Shown: piece after piece, positions 41,837 through 51,320 of the stretch
Layout of the letters: the number at the start of each line of letters is the position of its first letter
Numbering within the stretch: position 1 is the stretch's first letter
Assembly: GCA_034436335.1 (NCBI GenBank)
Contig: DAOTVO010000047.1
Span: 1 to 64,000 of the forward strand
Reading direction: 5' to 3'
Origin: UBA877 sp034436335
GTDB lineage: Bacteria > Chloroflexota > Anaerolineae > Anaerolineales > Villigracilaceae
Length of the DNA: 64,000 nt
Translations under genes and position numbers: made by a program
Notes under the pieces: generated by a model
Seen by the model: the letters and a program-made list of their open reading frames with translations, nothing else
Told to the model about the DNA's origin: nothing
Database searches by the model: none

Positions 41837-44800
41837 ATGGCAAGACAAATGGTTACGATTGATGGCAACGAGGCCGCCGCCTCGGTCGCCCACCGCACGA
41901 ACGAGATTTGCGCGATTTACCCGATTACCCCCTCCTCCAACATGGGCGAGTGGGCCGATGACTGGTCTGCCGCCGGAAAGAAAAACATCTGGGGCACCGT
42001 CCCGCTGGTGGTCGAGATGCAGTCTGAAGGCGGCGCGGCCGGCGCGGTGCATGGCGCCTTGCAAACCGGCGCCCTGACCACCACCTTCACCGCCAGCCAG
42101 GGCCTGCTCTTGATGATCCCCAACATGTACAAGATCGCTGGCGAACTGACCAGCACCGTCTTCCACGTCTCGGCCCGCACGGTCGCCACCCATGCCCTCT
42201 CCATCTTCGGCGACCACTCCGACGTGATGGCCTGCCGTCAGACCGGCTGGGCGCTGCTCGCCTCCGGCTCGGTGCAGGAAGCCCACGACTTTGCCGCCAT
42301 CGCCCAGGCCGCCACCCTCGAGGCGCGCGTCCCGTTCCTGCACTTCTTCGACGGCTTCCGCACCTCGCATCAGGTCGAGAAAATCGAGCGGTTGAGCGAC
42401 GACGATCTGCGCGCCATGATTGACGACGAACTCGTCCGCGCCCACCGCGCCCGCGCCCTCAACCCGGAGCGCCCTTTCATCCGCGGCACAGCCCAGAACC
42501 CGGACGTCTTCTTCCAGGCGCGCGAGACCATCAACCCGTTCTACGCCAAGACCCCGGCCATCGTCCAGAAAGCGATGGACAAGTTCGCCGGACTGACCGG
42601 CCGCCAGTATCACCTCTTCGATTACATCGGCGCGCCCGATGCCGAGCGGGTCGTCGTCCTGATGGCCTCCGGCGGCGAGACGGCCGAAGCCACCGTCCGC
42701 TACCTGGTGGAAAAGGGCGAGAAGGTCGGCGTGATCCGCGTCCGTCTCTACCGGCCCTTCTCGGTCGAACACTTCCTCGCCGCCCTGCCGAAGAGCGTCA
42801 AGTCTATCGCCGTCCTCGACCGGACGAAAGAACCGGGCGCCATCGGCGAGCCGCTCTATCAGGACGTGGTCAACGCCCTGGTCGAAGGCGGCCGGCCCGA
42901 GGTCAAGGTCATCGGCGGACGCTACGGTCTCTCCTCCAAAGAATTCACCCCGGCCATGGTCAAGGCCGTGCTGGACGAACTGAAGAAGCCCGAACCCAAG
43001 AATCACTTCACAGTCGGCATCACCGAAGACGTGACGAACTCCAGCCTCGAGTACGACCCGTCCTTCTCGGTCGAACACCCCGAGACGGTGCGCTGCGTCT
43101 TCTTCGGCCTCGGCGCGGACGGCACGGTGGGCGCCAACAAGAACTCCATCAAAATCATCGGCGAGGAGACCGACAACAACGCCCAGGGCTACTTCGTCTA
43201 CGACTCGAAGAAATCCGGCTCGATGACCATCTCGCACCTGCGCTTCGGCCCCAAGCCGATTCAGGCCCCCTACCTGATCACCCCCAACACGGCCAACTTC
43301 GTCGCCTGCCACCAGTTCACCTTCCTCGAGCGCTACGACATCACCAAGTACGCCCAGCCGGGGGCGGTCTTCCTGCTCAACAGCATCTACGGCCCCGACG
43401 AAGTCTGGGACCACCTGCCGCAGGAAGTGCAGCGCGACATCATCGAGAAGAAACTGCGCTTCTACGTCATCAACGCCTACGATGTGGCCGAGAAGACCGG
43501 CATGGGCGGGCGCATCAACACCATCATGCAGACCTGCTTCTTCGCCATCTCCGGCATCCTGCCGCGCGACGAGGCGATTGCCCAAATCAAGAAAGCCATC
43601 CAGAAGACCTACGGCAAGCGCGGCGAGGCCGTCGTCCAGAAGAACTACGCCGCGGTGGACCAGTCACTGGCCAACCTGCACGAGGTCAAAGTGCCGGACA
43701 AGGTGACGAGCAGCCTGACCCGCCGTCCGCCGGTCCCAGCAAACGCCCCGGACTTCGTCAAGCACGTCCTCGGCCCGATGATCGCCGCGGATGGCGATTC
43801 CGTCCCCGTCTCGGCCCTGCCCGTGGACGGCACCTTCCCGACCGGCACGACCCGCTGGGAGAAGCGCAACATCGCCCTCGAAATCCCGGTCTGGGAACCC
43901 GACCTGTGCATCCAGTGCGGCAAGTGCGTCTTCGTCTGCCCGCACGCCGTCATCCGCCACAAGGTCTATGATAAGAAATTCCTCGAGCAGGCCCCGGCCA
44001 CCTTCAAGCACATGGAGTCGAAGTTCAAGGAGTTCCCCGGCATGGCCTACACCGTCCAGGTGGCGCCCGAAGATTGCACCGGCTGCACGCTGTGCGTGGA
44101 AGCCTGCCCGGCCAAAGACAAGACCAACCCGGCCCGCAAAGCCATCAACATGGCCCCCCAGCCTCCGCTGCGCGAGAGCGAAGCCGTCAACTGGGACTTC
44201 TTCCTCAGCCTGCCCGAAGTGGACCGCACCGCCATCAGCCTGACCACCATCAAGAACTCGCAACTCCTGGAGCCGCTCTTCGAGTTCTCCGGAGCCTGCG
44301 GCGGCTGCGGCGAGACCCCCTACGTCAAACTGATGACGCAACTCTTCGGCGACCGCGCCATCATCGCCAATGCCACCGGCTGTTCGTCCATCTACGGCGG
44401 CAACCTGCCCACCACCCCCTACGCGCCGAACAAGGAAGGCCGCGGCCCGGCCTGGTCGAACAGCCTGTTCGAGGACAACGCCGAGTTCGGCCTGGGCTTC
44501 CGCCTGACGCTCGACAAACAGATGGAATTCGCCCGCGAACTCCTGCCGCAGTTTGCCGCCGAAGTCGGCGAGCAACTCGTGGACGAGCTCCTGAAGGCCG
44601 ACCAGACGACCGACCTGGGCATCAAGCAGCAGCGCGAGCGCGTTGCCATCCTGAAGCAAAAACTCGCCCAATCGAAGCACCCGCAGGCCGCCAACCTGGC
44701 CGCGGTGGCCGACGCCCTGGTCAAGAAATCGGTCTGGATCGTCGGCGGCGACGGCTGGGCCTACGACATCGGCTACGGCGGCCTCGACCACGTCCTGGCC

Positions 44801-45385
44801 TCCGGCCGCGACGTGAACCTGCTCGTCCTGGACACCGAGGTTTACTCGAACACCGGCGGGCAGGCCTCCAAGTCCACGCCGCGCGGCGCGGTGGCGCGCT
44901 TCGCCGCCCAGGGCAAAGGACTCTCGAAGAAAGACCTCGGCCTGATGGCGATCGCCTACGGCTACGTCTACGTCGCCCGCGTTGCCATGGGCTACAGCGA
45001 CGCCCACACGCTCAAGGCCTTCCTGGAAGCCGAGTCCTACCCGGGCCCGTCGCTCATCATCGCCTACAGCCACTGCATCGCCCACGGCATTGACATGGCC
45101 AAGGGCCTCGAGCAGCAGAAACTAGCCGTCCAGTCCGGTCTGTGGCCGCTCTACCGCTACGACCCGCGCCTGACCGCCGAGGGCAAGAACCCGCTCCAGA
45201 TCGACTGCAAGGAGCCGAGCGTGCCGGTCGAGCAGTACATGTACAACGAGACCCGCTTCCGCATGCTCGCCCAGAGCAACGAGGAGCGCGCCGAGCAACT
45301 GCTCAAACTCGCCCGCGAAGACGCCAGGGCGCGCTGGAACTTCTACTCCCAGATGGCCGCCATGCACTACGGCGAGAACGCCTAG
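41837..45385 (+). CDS. Pyruvate:ferredoxin (flavodoxin) oxidoreductase, single-chain
   Basis: 1182-aa fused homodimer-type enzyme (NifJ/Por) that decarboxylates pyruvate to acetyl-CoA, reducing ferredoxin, in the cytoplasm. The N-terminal transketolase-like domain begins VTIDGNEAAASVAHRTNEIC and includes YPITPSSNMGEWAD. Two 4Fe-4S ligations CIQCGKCVFVCP and CTGCTLCVEACP lie near residues 690-770. Proximal-cluster cysteines appear in SGACGGCGETPY, and TPP/Mg binding in VGGDGWAYDIGYGGLDH with DTEVYSNTGGQ. All domains are full length. AAGGAG precedes the ATG. A strong terminator follows, then a tandem repeat and a DHOD-like gene. Presence of this oxygen-sensitive enzyme points to anaerobic metabolism. 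Confidence 0.96.
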   Translation: MARQMVTIDGNEAAASVAHRTNEICAIYPITPSSNMGEWADDWSAAGKKNIWGTVPLVVEMQSEGGAAGAVHGALQTGALTTTFTASQGLLLMIPNMYKIAGELTSTVFHVSARTVATHALSIFGDHSDVMACRQTGWALLASGSVQEAHDFAAIAQAATLEARVPFLHFFDGFRTSHQVEKIERLSDDDLRAMIDDELVRAHRARALNPERPFIRGTAQNPDVFFQARETINPFYAKTPAIVQKAMDKFAGLTGRQYHLFDYIGAPDAERVVVLMASGGETAEATVRYLVEKGEKVGVIRVRLYRPFSVEHFLAALPKSVKSIAVLDRTKEPGAIGEPLYQDVVNALVEGGRPEVKVIGGRYGLSSKEFTPAMVKAVLDELKKPEPKNHFTVGITEDVTNSSLEYDPSFSVEHPETVRCVFFGLGADGTVGANKNSIKIIGEETDNNAQGYFVYDSKKSGSMTISHLRFGPKPIQAPYLITPNTANFVACHQFTFLERYDITKYAQPGAVFLLNSIYGPDEVWDHLPQEVQRDIIEKKLRFYVINAYDVAEKTGMGGRINTIMQTCFFAISGILPRDEAIAQIKKAIQKTYGKRGEAVVQKNYAAVDQSLANLHEVKVPDKVTSSLTRRPPVPANAPDFVKHVLGPMIAADGDSVPVSALPVDGTFPTGTTRWEKRNIALEIPVWEPDLCIQCGKCVFVCPHAVIRHKVYDKKFLEQAPATFKHMESKFKEFPGMAYTVQVAPEDCTGCTLCVEACPAKDKTNPARKAINMAPQPPLRESEAVNWDFFLSLPEVDRTAISLTTIKNSQLLEPLFEFSGACGGCGETPYVKLMTQLFGDRAIIANATGCSSIYGGNLPTTPYAPNKEGRGPAWSNSLFEDNAEFGLGFRLTLDKQMEFARELLPQFAAEVGEQLVDELLKADQTTDLGIKQQRERVAILKQKLAQSKHPQAANLAAVADALVKKSVWIVGGDGWAYDIGYGGLDHVLASGRDVNLLVLDTEVYSNTGGQASKSTPRGAVARFAAQGKGLSKKDLGLMAIAYGYVYVARVAMGYSDAHTLKAFLEAESYPGPSLIIAYSHCIAHGIDMAKGLEQQKLAVQSGLWPLYRYDPRLTAEGKNPLQIDCKEPSVPVEQYMYNETRFRMLAQSNEERAEQLLKLAREDARARWNFYSQMAAMHYGENA

Positions 45386-45392
45386 AAAAACG

Positions 45393-45426
45393 GTGGGACA
45401 GAGCGCTTCTCTGTCCCACTTGTTTA
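45393..45426 (+). terminator. Intrinsic terminator of the oxidoreductase gene
   Basis: Perfect 11-bp stem GTGGGACAGAG (45393-45403) / CTCTGTCCCAC (45409-45419) with a 5-base loop, then TTGTTTATT. Confidence 0.85.
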
Positions 45427-45678
45427 TTGGACTCTATCATAATAACCGCCAAGACGCGGAGAACGCCAAGAATCTTCCTAAAGCCGCCAAGAAGATCCCT
45501 TGGCGAATGCCAAATCGGTTTGACGCCTTAGCGTCTTGGCGGTGAAAACGATTTGGACTCTATCATAATAACCGCCAAGACGCGGAGAACGCCAAGAATC
45601 TTCCTAAAGCCGCCAAGAAGAGCCCTTGGCGAATGCCAAATCGGTTTGACGCCTTAGCGTCTTGGCGGTGAAAACAAT
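45427..45678. repeat. 126-bp tandem direct repeat, each unit a MITE/REP-like hairpin
   Basis: The 323-bp gap between the oxidoreductase and DHOD-like genes is mostly two almost identical 126-bp units (45427-45552 and 45553-45678), both starting TTGGACTCTATCATAATA. Each contains a 99-bp element with perfect 13-bp inverted ends ACCGCCAAGACGC/GCGTCTTGGCGGT (45445-45543 and 45571-45669). I noticed only one internal difference (GATCCC vs GAGCCC) plus a divergent tail. A recent tandem duplication is likely. No ORF or terminator is inside; the DHOD-like ribosome binding site follows at about 45697-45701. Confidence 0.9.
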
Positions 45679-45708
45679 TGCGAATAAAGTCAATCATAAG
45701 GAGACCCT

Positions 45709-46710
45709 ATGACCGACCTGACCACCACCTATCTCGGCTTGAAACTCAAGAACCCTATCGTGGCTTCGGCCTCGCCGCTCTCGGAAAAAGTCGAAACCGC
45801 CAAACAACTCGAAGAGGCCGGCGTGGCGGCCCTCGTCATGTACTCGCTCTTCGAGGAGCAAATCATCCACGAGAGTTTGGAACTCGACCACTTCCTCTTC
45901 ACCGGCACCGAAATTTCGCCCGAAATCAACGCTTTCTACCCGCAGACCGGCCGCTACAGCCTCAAGCCCGACGCCTACCTGGAGGCGGTCGCCAAACTCA
46001 AAAAAGCCCTGACCATTCCGGTCATCGGCAGTTTGAACGGCGTCTCGACCGGCGGCTGGGTCAAGTACGCCCGCCGCATCGAGGAGGCCGGCGCCGACGC
46101 CCTGGAACTCAACCTCTACTATCTGCCGACCGATCCGGACCTGACGGCGGCTGCCCTGGAGGACAACTACATCGCCCTGGTGAGCGAGGTCTGCAACAGC
46201 GTGCGCATTCCGGTGGCCGTCAAACTCAGCCCCTACTTCACCGCCCTGCCCAACCTGGCGCGCCGCCTGGTGAACGTGGGCGCGCAGGGCCTGGTGCTCT
46301 TCAACCGCTTCTACCAGCCCGATTTGGACATCGAAAATCTGGAGGTCTTGCCCTCGCTGGAACTGAGCACCTCCAGCGAATTGCGCCTGCCGCTGCGCTG
46401 GATTTCCATCCTCTACGGCAAGGTGGAGGCCGACCTGGCGCTGACCGGCGGCGTCCACACCGCCGAGGATGTCATCAAGGCCCTGATGGCCGGGGCCAAA
46501 GTCACCCTGCTGGCCTCGGCGCTCTTGAAGCGCGGCCCGGCCTACGCCGCCTCGCTGCGGGCCGAGATGCAAACCTGGATGGAAGCCCACGAGTACGCCT
46601 CGGTGGCGCAAATGCAGGGCAGTTTGAGCCAGGCCAAAGTCGCCGACCCGGCCGCTTACGAGCGGGCCAATTACATGAAGGTGTTGCAGTCCTTCAAAAT
46701 GCTGCTGTAA
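45709..46710 (+). CDS. Dihydroorotate dehydrogenase-like flavoprotein
   Basis: 333-aa TIM-barrel protein of the DHOD superfamily (TTYLGLKLKNPIVASASPLS at the start, IPVIGSLNG, VAVKLSPYFT, LTGGVHTAEDVIKALMAGA). The segment where true class 1B DHODs have a catalytic cysteine (usually NxSCPN) reads ELNLYYLPTDPD, so orotate formation is doubtful. Proteins of this 'DHOD-like' type are commonly encoded next to pyruvate:ferredoxin oxidoreductase, as here, so a redox role tied to that enzyme is more likely; this is inference. AAGGAG lies 7 bases before the ATG. A MITE copy begins 4 bp after the stop. Confidence 0.87.
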   Translation: MTDLTTTYLGLKLKNPIVASASPLSEKVETAKQLEEAGVAALVMYSLFEEQIIHESLELDHFLFTGTEISPEINAFYPQTGRYSLKPDAYLEAVAKLKKALTIPVIGSLNGVSTGGWVKYARRIEEAGADALELNLYYLPTDPDLTAAALEDNYIALVSEVCNSVRIPVAVKLSPYFTALPNLARRLVNVGAQGLVLFNRFYQPDLDIENLEVLPSLELSTSSELRLPLRWISILYGKVEADLALTGGVHTAEDVIKALMAGAKVTLLASALLKRGPAYAASLRAEMQTWMEAHEYASVAQMQGSLSQAKVADPAAYERANYMKVLQSFKMLL

Positions 46711-46714
46711 AAAA

Positions 46715-46881
46715 GTAACTGCCCACCCGATGAGGCCGGGATGGTTAATCGCAGCAAAAGACGGTAACTTTATCCGCAGATTGCGCAGATTTACCCTGTG
46801 GGTACGATGTCGCCGATTTTTCCCCATCTGCGACCTCTGCGACATCTGCGGATGATTTCCGAGACCAGGATAGGCAGTTAC
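46715..46881 (-). mobile_element. MITE-like element, copy B (167 bp)
   Basis: Inverted relative to copy A at 10962-11129; ends GTAACTGCCC and AGGCAGTTAC (9 of 10 complementary). Runs of six A flank it on both sides (46709-46714, 46882-46887), compatible with a target duplication but not proof. It is inserted between the DHOD-like stop codon and the shared terminator at 46893-46930. Non-coding. Confidence 0.85.
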
Positions 46882-46892
46882 AAAAAAGAAGG

Positions 46893-46930
46893 TTAAAAAT
46901 AACAGCCTCTGCTTACTCGCAGGGGCTGTT
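46893..46930. terminator. Bidirectional terminator (infA side and DHOD-like side)
   Basis: 12-bp stem AACAGCCTCTGC (46901-46912) / GCAGGGGCTGTT (46919-46930) with one G-T wobble and a 6-base loop. The minus strand reads ATTTTTAA after it and the plus strand TGTTTTC. Confidence 0.8.
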
Positions 46931-46957
46931 TGTTTTCTGGAATAAGTGAGACCAGAT

Positions 46958-47206
46958 TTATTCGAGCAATTCTGGTTCGCCGCCGCTCTTCTTCTGGCGA
47001 TACGTAATCCGTCCGCGTGTCAAGTCGTAAGGGGACATTTCGACCTTGACCCGGTCTCCCAGCAAGATGCGGATGTAATACTTGCGCATCTTGCCGGACA
47101 GATAGGCCAATACATCGTGTCCGTTGTCCAGGCGGACTTTGAACTGCGTACCCGGCAGAGCCTCGACAACAGTTCCTTCGACTTGTATTTTCTCTTCGTT
47201 TGCCAT
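46958..47206 (-). CDS. infA: Translation initiation factor IF-1
   Basis: 82-aa S1/OB-fold factor that binds the 30S A site during initiation. IQVEGTVVEALPGTQFKVRL, DVLAYLSGKMRKYYIRILLGD and LTRGRITYRQK are the classical IF-1 segments. It is about ten residues longer than most bacterial IF-1, through the acidic tail SGGEPELLE. GAGAGG precedes the ATG. It lies 24 bp downstream of rpsU, outside the usual ribosomal-protein operon, and is presumably co-transcribed with rpsU and subject to its leader. Confidence 0.96.
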   Translation of the reverse strand: MANEEKIQVEGTVVEALPGTQFKVRLDNGHDVLAYLSGKMRKYYIRILLGDRVKVEMSPYDLTRGRITYRQKKSGGEPELLE

Positions 47207-47230
47207 ACAACCTCTCGATTGCTGAACGGA

Positions 47231-47428
47231 TTACTCTTCGTGCATGTACTGGCGGCGCTTGATGCGGCGCATGGCCTTCTTTTTGTCCATCCGGCGTTGT
47301 TCGCTCTTGGAAACAAACCAGCGCTTGCGGCGCACAGTGCTCAAAACGCCGCTCTTCACAACTTTTTTGCGAAAGCGCTTGAGCAGGGAATCCTGCGACT
47401 CGTTGTTGCGTAAATTCACAGTCGTCAT
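47231..47428 (-). CDS. rpsU: 30S ribosomal protein S21
   Basis: 65-aa very basic small-subunit protein. MTTVNLRNNESQDSLLKRFR, KKVVKSGVLSTVRRKRWF and KSEQRRMDKKKAMRRI match bS21. The ATG at 47428 follows a strong GAAAGGAGGTGAGACGA; an open frame upstream is leader, not protein. It is preceded by a leader of about 177 nt with an intrinsic terminator only 24 bases before the start codon, suggesting attenuation. Confidence 0.95.
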   Translation of the reverse strand: MTTVNLRNNESQDSLLKRFRKKVVKSGVLSTVRRKRWFVSKSEQRRMDKKKAMRRIKRRQYMHEE

Positions 47429-47451
47429 TCGTCTCACCTCCTTTCGGGGGC

Positions 47452-47486
47452 AAATAAAAACTCGGCCTGTCACACACCCGGCCGAG
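47452..47486 (-). terminator. Terminator-like hairpin in the rpsU leader (attenuator candidate)
   Basis: On the minus strand, CTCGGCC/GGCCGAG (47486-47480 with 47467-47461) followed by TTTTTATTTG. It lies within the predicted rpsU transcript just upstream of its ribosome binding site, so it must be read through or antiterminated for rpsU-infA expression. Confidence 0.75.
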
Positions 47487-47611
47487 GGTACACGGGACCC
47501 GAATCCGAACTCGCAGACGAAGTACAGAATCGAACCTGGCAACTCTCCTTGGCTGCGAAAAAACAACTCTCAAAAAGCAGCCGAATACAAAACCGGTTTG
47601 TGGACAGAAGA

Positions 47612-47639
47612 ATTATACCCGATGATAGAGAGGATGCAA
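47612..47639 (-). promoter_or_regulatory. rpsU-infA promoter
   Basis: On the minus strand, TTGCAT (47634-47639), a 16-bp spacer and perfect TATAAT (47612-47617). It predicts a start near 47605 and a 177-nt leader. The leader contains GGCTGC/GCAGCC arms around 47545-47585, two GAGAGTTG copies and the terminator hairpin. It occupies most of the 390-bp gene-free stretch 47429-47818. Confidence 0.6.
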
Positions 47640-47741
47640 AGGATTAAACCGCAGAAAACGCAACTGTTTGCTCTGCTCGGCCGCAGATGGCGCTTTACGC
47701 AAGCCGGCGACGCGCTTTTGTTTAGCGGGTAGTTGACGGAA

Positions 47742-47778
47742 AACAAAAAAACGCCCCGCGGACTTGCGCCCGCGGAGC
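47742..47778 (-). terminator. ahcY terminator
   Basis: On the minus strand, a GC stem around CCGCGG (47770-47775 with 47756-47761) is followed by CGTTTTTTTGTT. It ends the mtnA-kinase-ahcY direction of transcription. Confidence 0.75.
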
Positions 47779-47782
47779 CAAG

Positions 47783-47818
47783 TGATGTTGACAGTCACCT
47801 TCGATGTGACTGTCAACA

Positions 47819-47821
<3 letters not shown>
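47783..47821. repeat. 16-bp-arm perfect palindrome overlapping the ahcY stop codon
   Basis: TGATGTTGACAGTCAC (47783-47798) and GTGACTGTCAACATCA (47806-47821) pair perfectly around a 7-base loop CTTCGAT. The TGA stop of ahcY is the outermost part of one arm. Without a U-run it is not the terminator (that is at 47742-47778); a dispersed palindrome or 3'-end protecting hairpin is likely. Confidence 0.85.
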
Positions 47822-49081
<1,260 letters not shown>

Positions 49082-49099
49082 AGTTCTCCTTTTTCGGGT

Positions 49100-49215
49100 T
49101 TAAACACCAAGGGCTCAAAGGGAACACAAAGGGCACAAAAAAAAACATAAAACTTATTCGTGGCCTTTGTGCCTCCATTGTGTCCTTTCGTGTTGAAAAA
49201 CGTCCTTTGTGTTGA
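49100..49215. repeat. Imperfect inverted repeat of CACAAAGG type
   Basis: Between ahcY and the PfkB gene, AACACCAAGGGCTCAAAGGG and CACAAAGGGCACAAA on one side are mirrored by TTTGTGCC, ATTGTGTCCTTTCGTGTTG and CCTTTGTGTTG on the other. This is a decayed dispersed repeat of about 115 bp. It contains no coding sequence. Confidence 0.6.
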
Positions 49216-49218
49216 AAA

Positions 49219-50175
49219 TCAGACCAACAATACATCCAACTTGCCGCCGTCGTCAAAATGTTGGCGGAAGCGGGCAACGAACTCGGCGCGGGTATAGGCA
49301 TGCGCCTGCGGCCCCTGCCGCTCCAGGCAATAGACTGCCGCCAGCGAGCCGATTTCGCCGCACAGTTTCCAGTCGAAGCCGCGGGCGTAGCCGGTCAGGA
49401 AGCCGCCGCGGAAGGCATCGCCCACGCCGGTCGGGTCCACAATCTCGCGCTCCGGCACGGTCGGGATGAAGACCTGTTCGCCGTCCGTATAGAGGTCGGC
49501 GCCGTCCCTGCCGCGCGTCACGACCAGCACCTTCACCCGCTGCAAAATCTGCGCCAAGTCCCAGCCGGTCTTCTTGCAGATCAGACCAAACTCATAATCG
49601 TTGACGAAGAGGAACTGCGCCCCGTCCATGTCGCGCGCCAATTCGGCGCCCTCGAGGCGCAAAATCTGCTGGCTGGGGTCGTAGAGATAGGGGATGCCCA
49701 GGCCGCGGCACTCGGCGGCGAACTTGGTCATCGCCTCGGGCGCGTTGGGCGAGACAACCACCAGGTCGGGGCGCGGCCGGACCTCGGAGATGCTCTGCCG
49801 CGCCGCGACGCCCATCGCCCCCGGATAGAACGAGGCGATCTGGGCGCTGGTGCGGTCGGTGGTGGCAAAGAACGAAGCGGTGAACAGCCCCGGCACGACC
49901 TCCATCAACGAGGTGTCCACCCCAACCGAGTCCAGGAAGGCGCGGTACTCGCCAAAATCCTCGCCGACGGTGGCCATGACGCGCGGCCGCTCGCCCAGCA
50001 ACGCCATCGTGTAGGCGATATTCGGGGCCACTCCGCCGCGCTGACGGGACATCGAATCGACCAGGAACGACAGGCTGATCTTCTCCAGCCGTTCGGGCAA
50101 AATCTGCTCCTTGAACAGGCCGGGGAAGGTCATGAGGTAGTCGTAGGCGACAGAACCGGTGAGTAGAATGTCCAT
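49219..50175 (-). CDS. PfkB-family kinase, probably adenosine/nucleoside kinase
   Basis: 318-aa ribokinase-fold kinase. The N-terminal DILLTGSVAYDYLMTFPG and GGVAPNIAYTMALLGERP form the sugar-binding side. The C-terminal VDPTGVGDAFRGGFLTGYAR holds the anion hole (GVGD here) and catalytic Asp. PfkB proteins phosphorylate sugars or nucleosides. Location beside ahcY and mtnA suggests adenosine as substrate, like archaeal nucleoside kinases; a sugar substrate cannot be excluded. AGGAG precedes the ATG. Confidence 0.85.
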   Translation of the reverse strand: MDILLTGSVAYDYLMTFPGLFKEQILPERLEKISLSFLVDSMSRQRGGVAPNIAYTMALLGERPRVMATVGEDFGEYRAFLDSVGVDTSLMEVVPGLFTASFFATTDRTSAQIASFYPGAMGVAARQSISEVRPRPDLVVVSPNAPEAMTKFAAECRGLGIPYLYDPSQQILRLEGAELARDMDGAQFLFVNDYEFGLICKKTGWDLAQILQRVKVLVVTRGRDGADLYTDGEQVFIPTVPEREIVDPTGVGDAFRGGFLTGYARGFDWKLCGEIGSLAAVYCLERQGPQAHAYTRAEFVARFRQHFDDGGKLDVLLV

Positions 50176-50196
50176 GAGTCTCCTGAATTCTTTACG

Positions 50197-50228
50197 TTTA
50201 CACGTTTGCAGGTTTACACGTTTGCAGG
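50197..50228. repeat. 16-bp tandem duplication
   Basis: TTTACACGTTTGCAGG occurs twice in perfect tandem (50197-50212, 50213-50228), followed by a partial third TTTGAAGG, in the 95-bp gap between the kinase and mtnA. Confidence 0.8.
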
Positions 50229-50270
50229 TTTGAAGGTCTGAAGATTGCCGATTGTCAACTTTCCAACTTT

Positions 50271-51308
50271 CTAGCGTTCCAACGTGTCGCGTATGTTTTC
50301 CTCAAAAGGCGGGCGGATGACGCCGCGCTCGGTCACAATTGCCGTAATCAGCCGCGCCGGGGTGACGTCGAAGGCCGGATTGCGCGCCCGCGCCCCAGCC
50401 GGGGCGACCGGTTCGCCGTGGAATTGCAGGCCAAGCACCTCTTCCGGGTGGCGCTCTTCGATGGGGATGTGCGCGCCGTCCGGCGTGGCGAGGTCAATCG
50501 TGGAGGTCGGAGCGACGCAATAGACCGGCACGCCGTTATCGTGTGCCGCCAGGGCCAGCATGTAGGTGCCGATTTTGTTGGCCACGTCGCCGTTGGCAGC
50601 GATTCGGTCGGCGCCGAACAACACCTTTTGCACCTGGCCGCGGCTGAGGAAGAAACCGGCCATGTTGTCGGTGATGATTTCGTAGGAGATGCCGTACTGC
50701 TGCAACTCCCAGGCCGTCAGCCGCGCCCCCTGCAAGCGCGGACGGGTCTCATCCACCAGGACGTGGAGGCGCTTGCCCTGCTCGTGCGCGGTGCGGATGA
50801 CGCCCAGCGCCGTGCCCCAGTCCACGACGGCCAGCGCGCCGGTGTTGCAGTGATGAATGATGGTGTCGCCGTCTTCGATCAGCGCCGCGCCATGTTCGGC
50901 CATGCGCTTGTTGGTTTCCACGTCTTCGTCGGCGATGCGTTGGGCTTCGGCAAGGACGACCTGCCGCAACGCATCGGCGTCGGCATGGAAAGCGCGCGTA
51001 TTCCGCAACACCCGCTCCACCGCCCAGGCCAGGTTGACCGCCGTCGGGCGGGCCGACTTGAGGGTGCGCGCGGCAGACTCGAGGTCGGCAAGAAGCGAGG
51101 CAGCGTCGCGGGCGGGGGATTCGTTCGCCGCCAGCGCCATGCCAAAAGCGGCCGCGGCACCAATCGCCGGGGCGCCGCGCACGGTCATGTTGCGAATCGC
51201 TTCCGCCACTTCGACATGCATCCGGCAGACGACAATTTCCAGCGCGGCAGGCAGTCGGCGCTGGTCAATCAGATGGAGAGAGTCGTTTTCCCAAAATACG
51301 GTGCGCAT
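50271..51308 (-). CDS. mtnA: S-methyl-5-thioribose-1-phosphate isomerase
   Basis: 345-aa isomerase that converts methylthioribose 1-phosphate to methylthioribulose 1-phosphate in methionine salvage. MRTVFWENDSLHLIDQRRLP is the standard N-terminus, so the ATG at 51308 is the start even though the frame is open upstream. NMTVRGAPAIGAAAAFG, the catalytic Cys in IIHHCNTGALA and Asp in LFGADRIAANGDVANKIG are conserved. No ribosome binding site is visible; a hairpin ends 12 bases before the ATG. It heads the mtnA-kinase-ahcY group. Confidence 0.95.
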   Translation of the reverse strand: MRTVFWENDSLHLIDQRRLPAALEIVVCRMHVEVAEAIRNMTVRGAPAIGAAAAFGMALAANESPARDAASLLADLESAARTLKSARPTAVNLAWAVERVLRNTRAFHADADALRQVVLAEAQRIADEDVETNKRMAEHGAALIEDGDTIIHHCNTGALAVVDWGTALGVIRTAHEQGKRLHVLVDETRPRLQGARLTAWELQQYGISYEIITDNMAGFFLSRGQVQKVLFGADRIAANGDVANKIGTYMLALAAHDNGVPVYCVAPTSTIDLATPDGAHIPIEERHPEEVLGLQFHGEPVAPAGARARNPAFDVTPARLITAIVTERGVIRPPFEENIRDTLER

Positions 51309-51320
51309 CGGACAGGAAAA

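Noticed and set aside
41774..43585. 603-codon minus-strand open frame
   Set aside because: Antisense to the oxidoreductase gene; composition is typical of a mirror frame.
45427..45678. Terminator or attenuator role for the 126-bp repeats
   Set aside because: No U-runs follow the inverted ends, and the real terminator of the upstream gene is at 45393-45426.
47490..47600. tRNA-like T-loop sequence (GGTTCGATTC) on the minus strand upstream of rpsU
   Set aside because: Flanking bases do not form the T stem, acceptor or anticodon arms, so it is treated as part of the rpsU leader.
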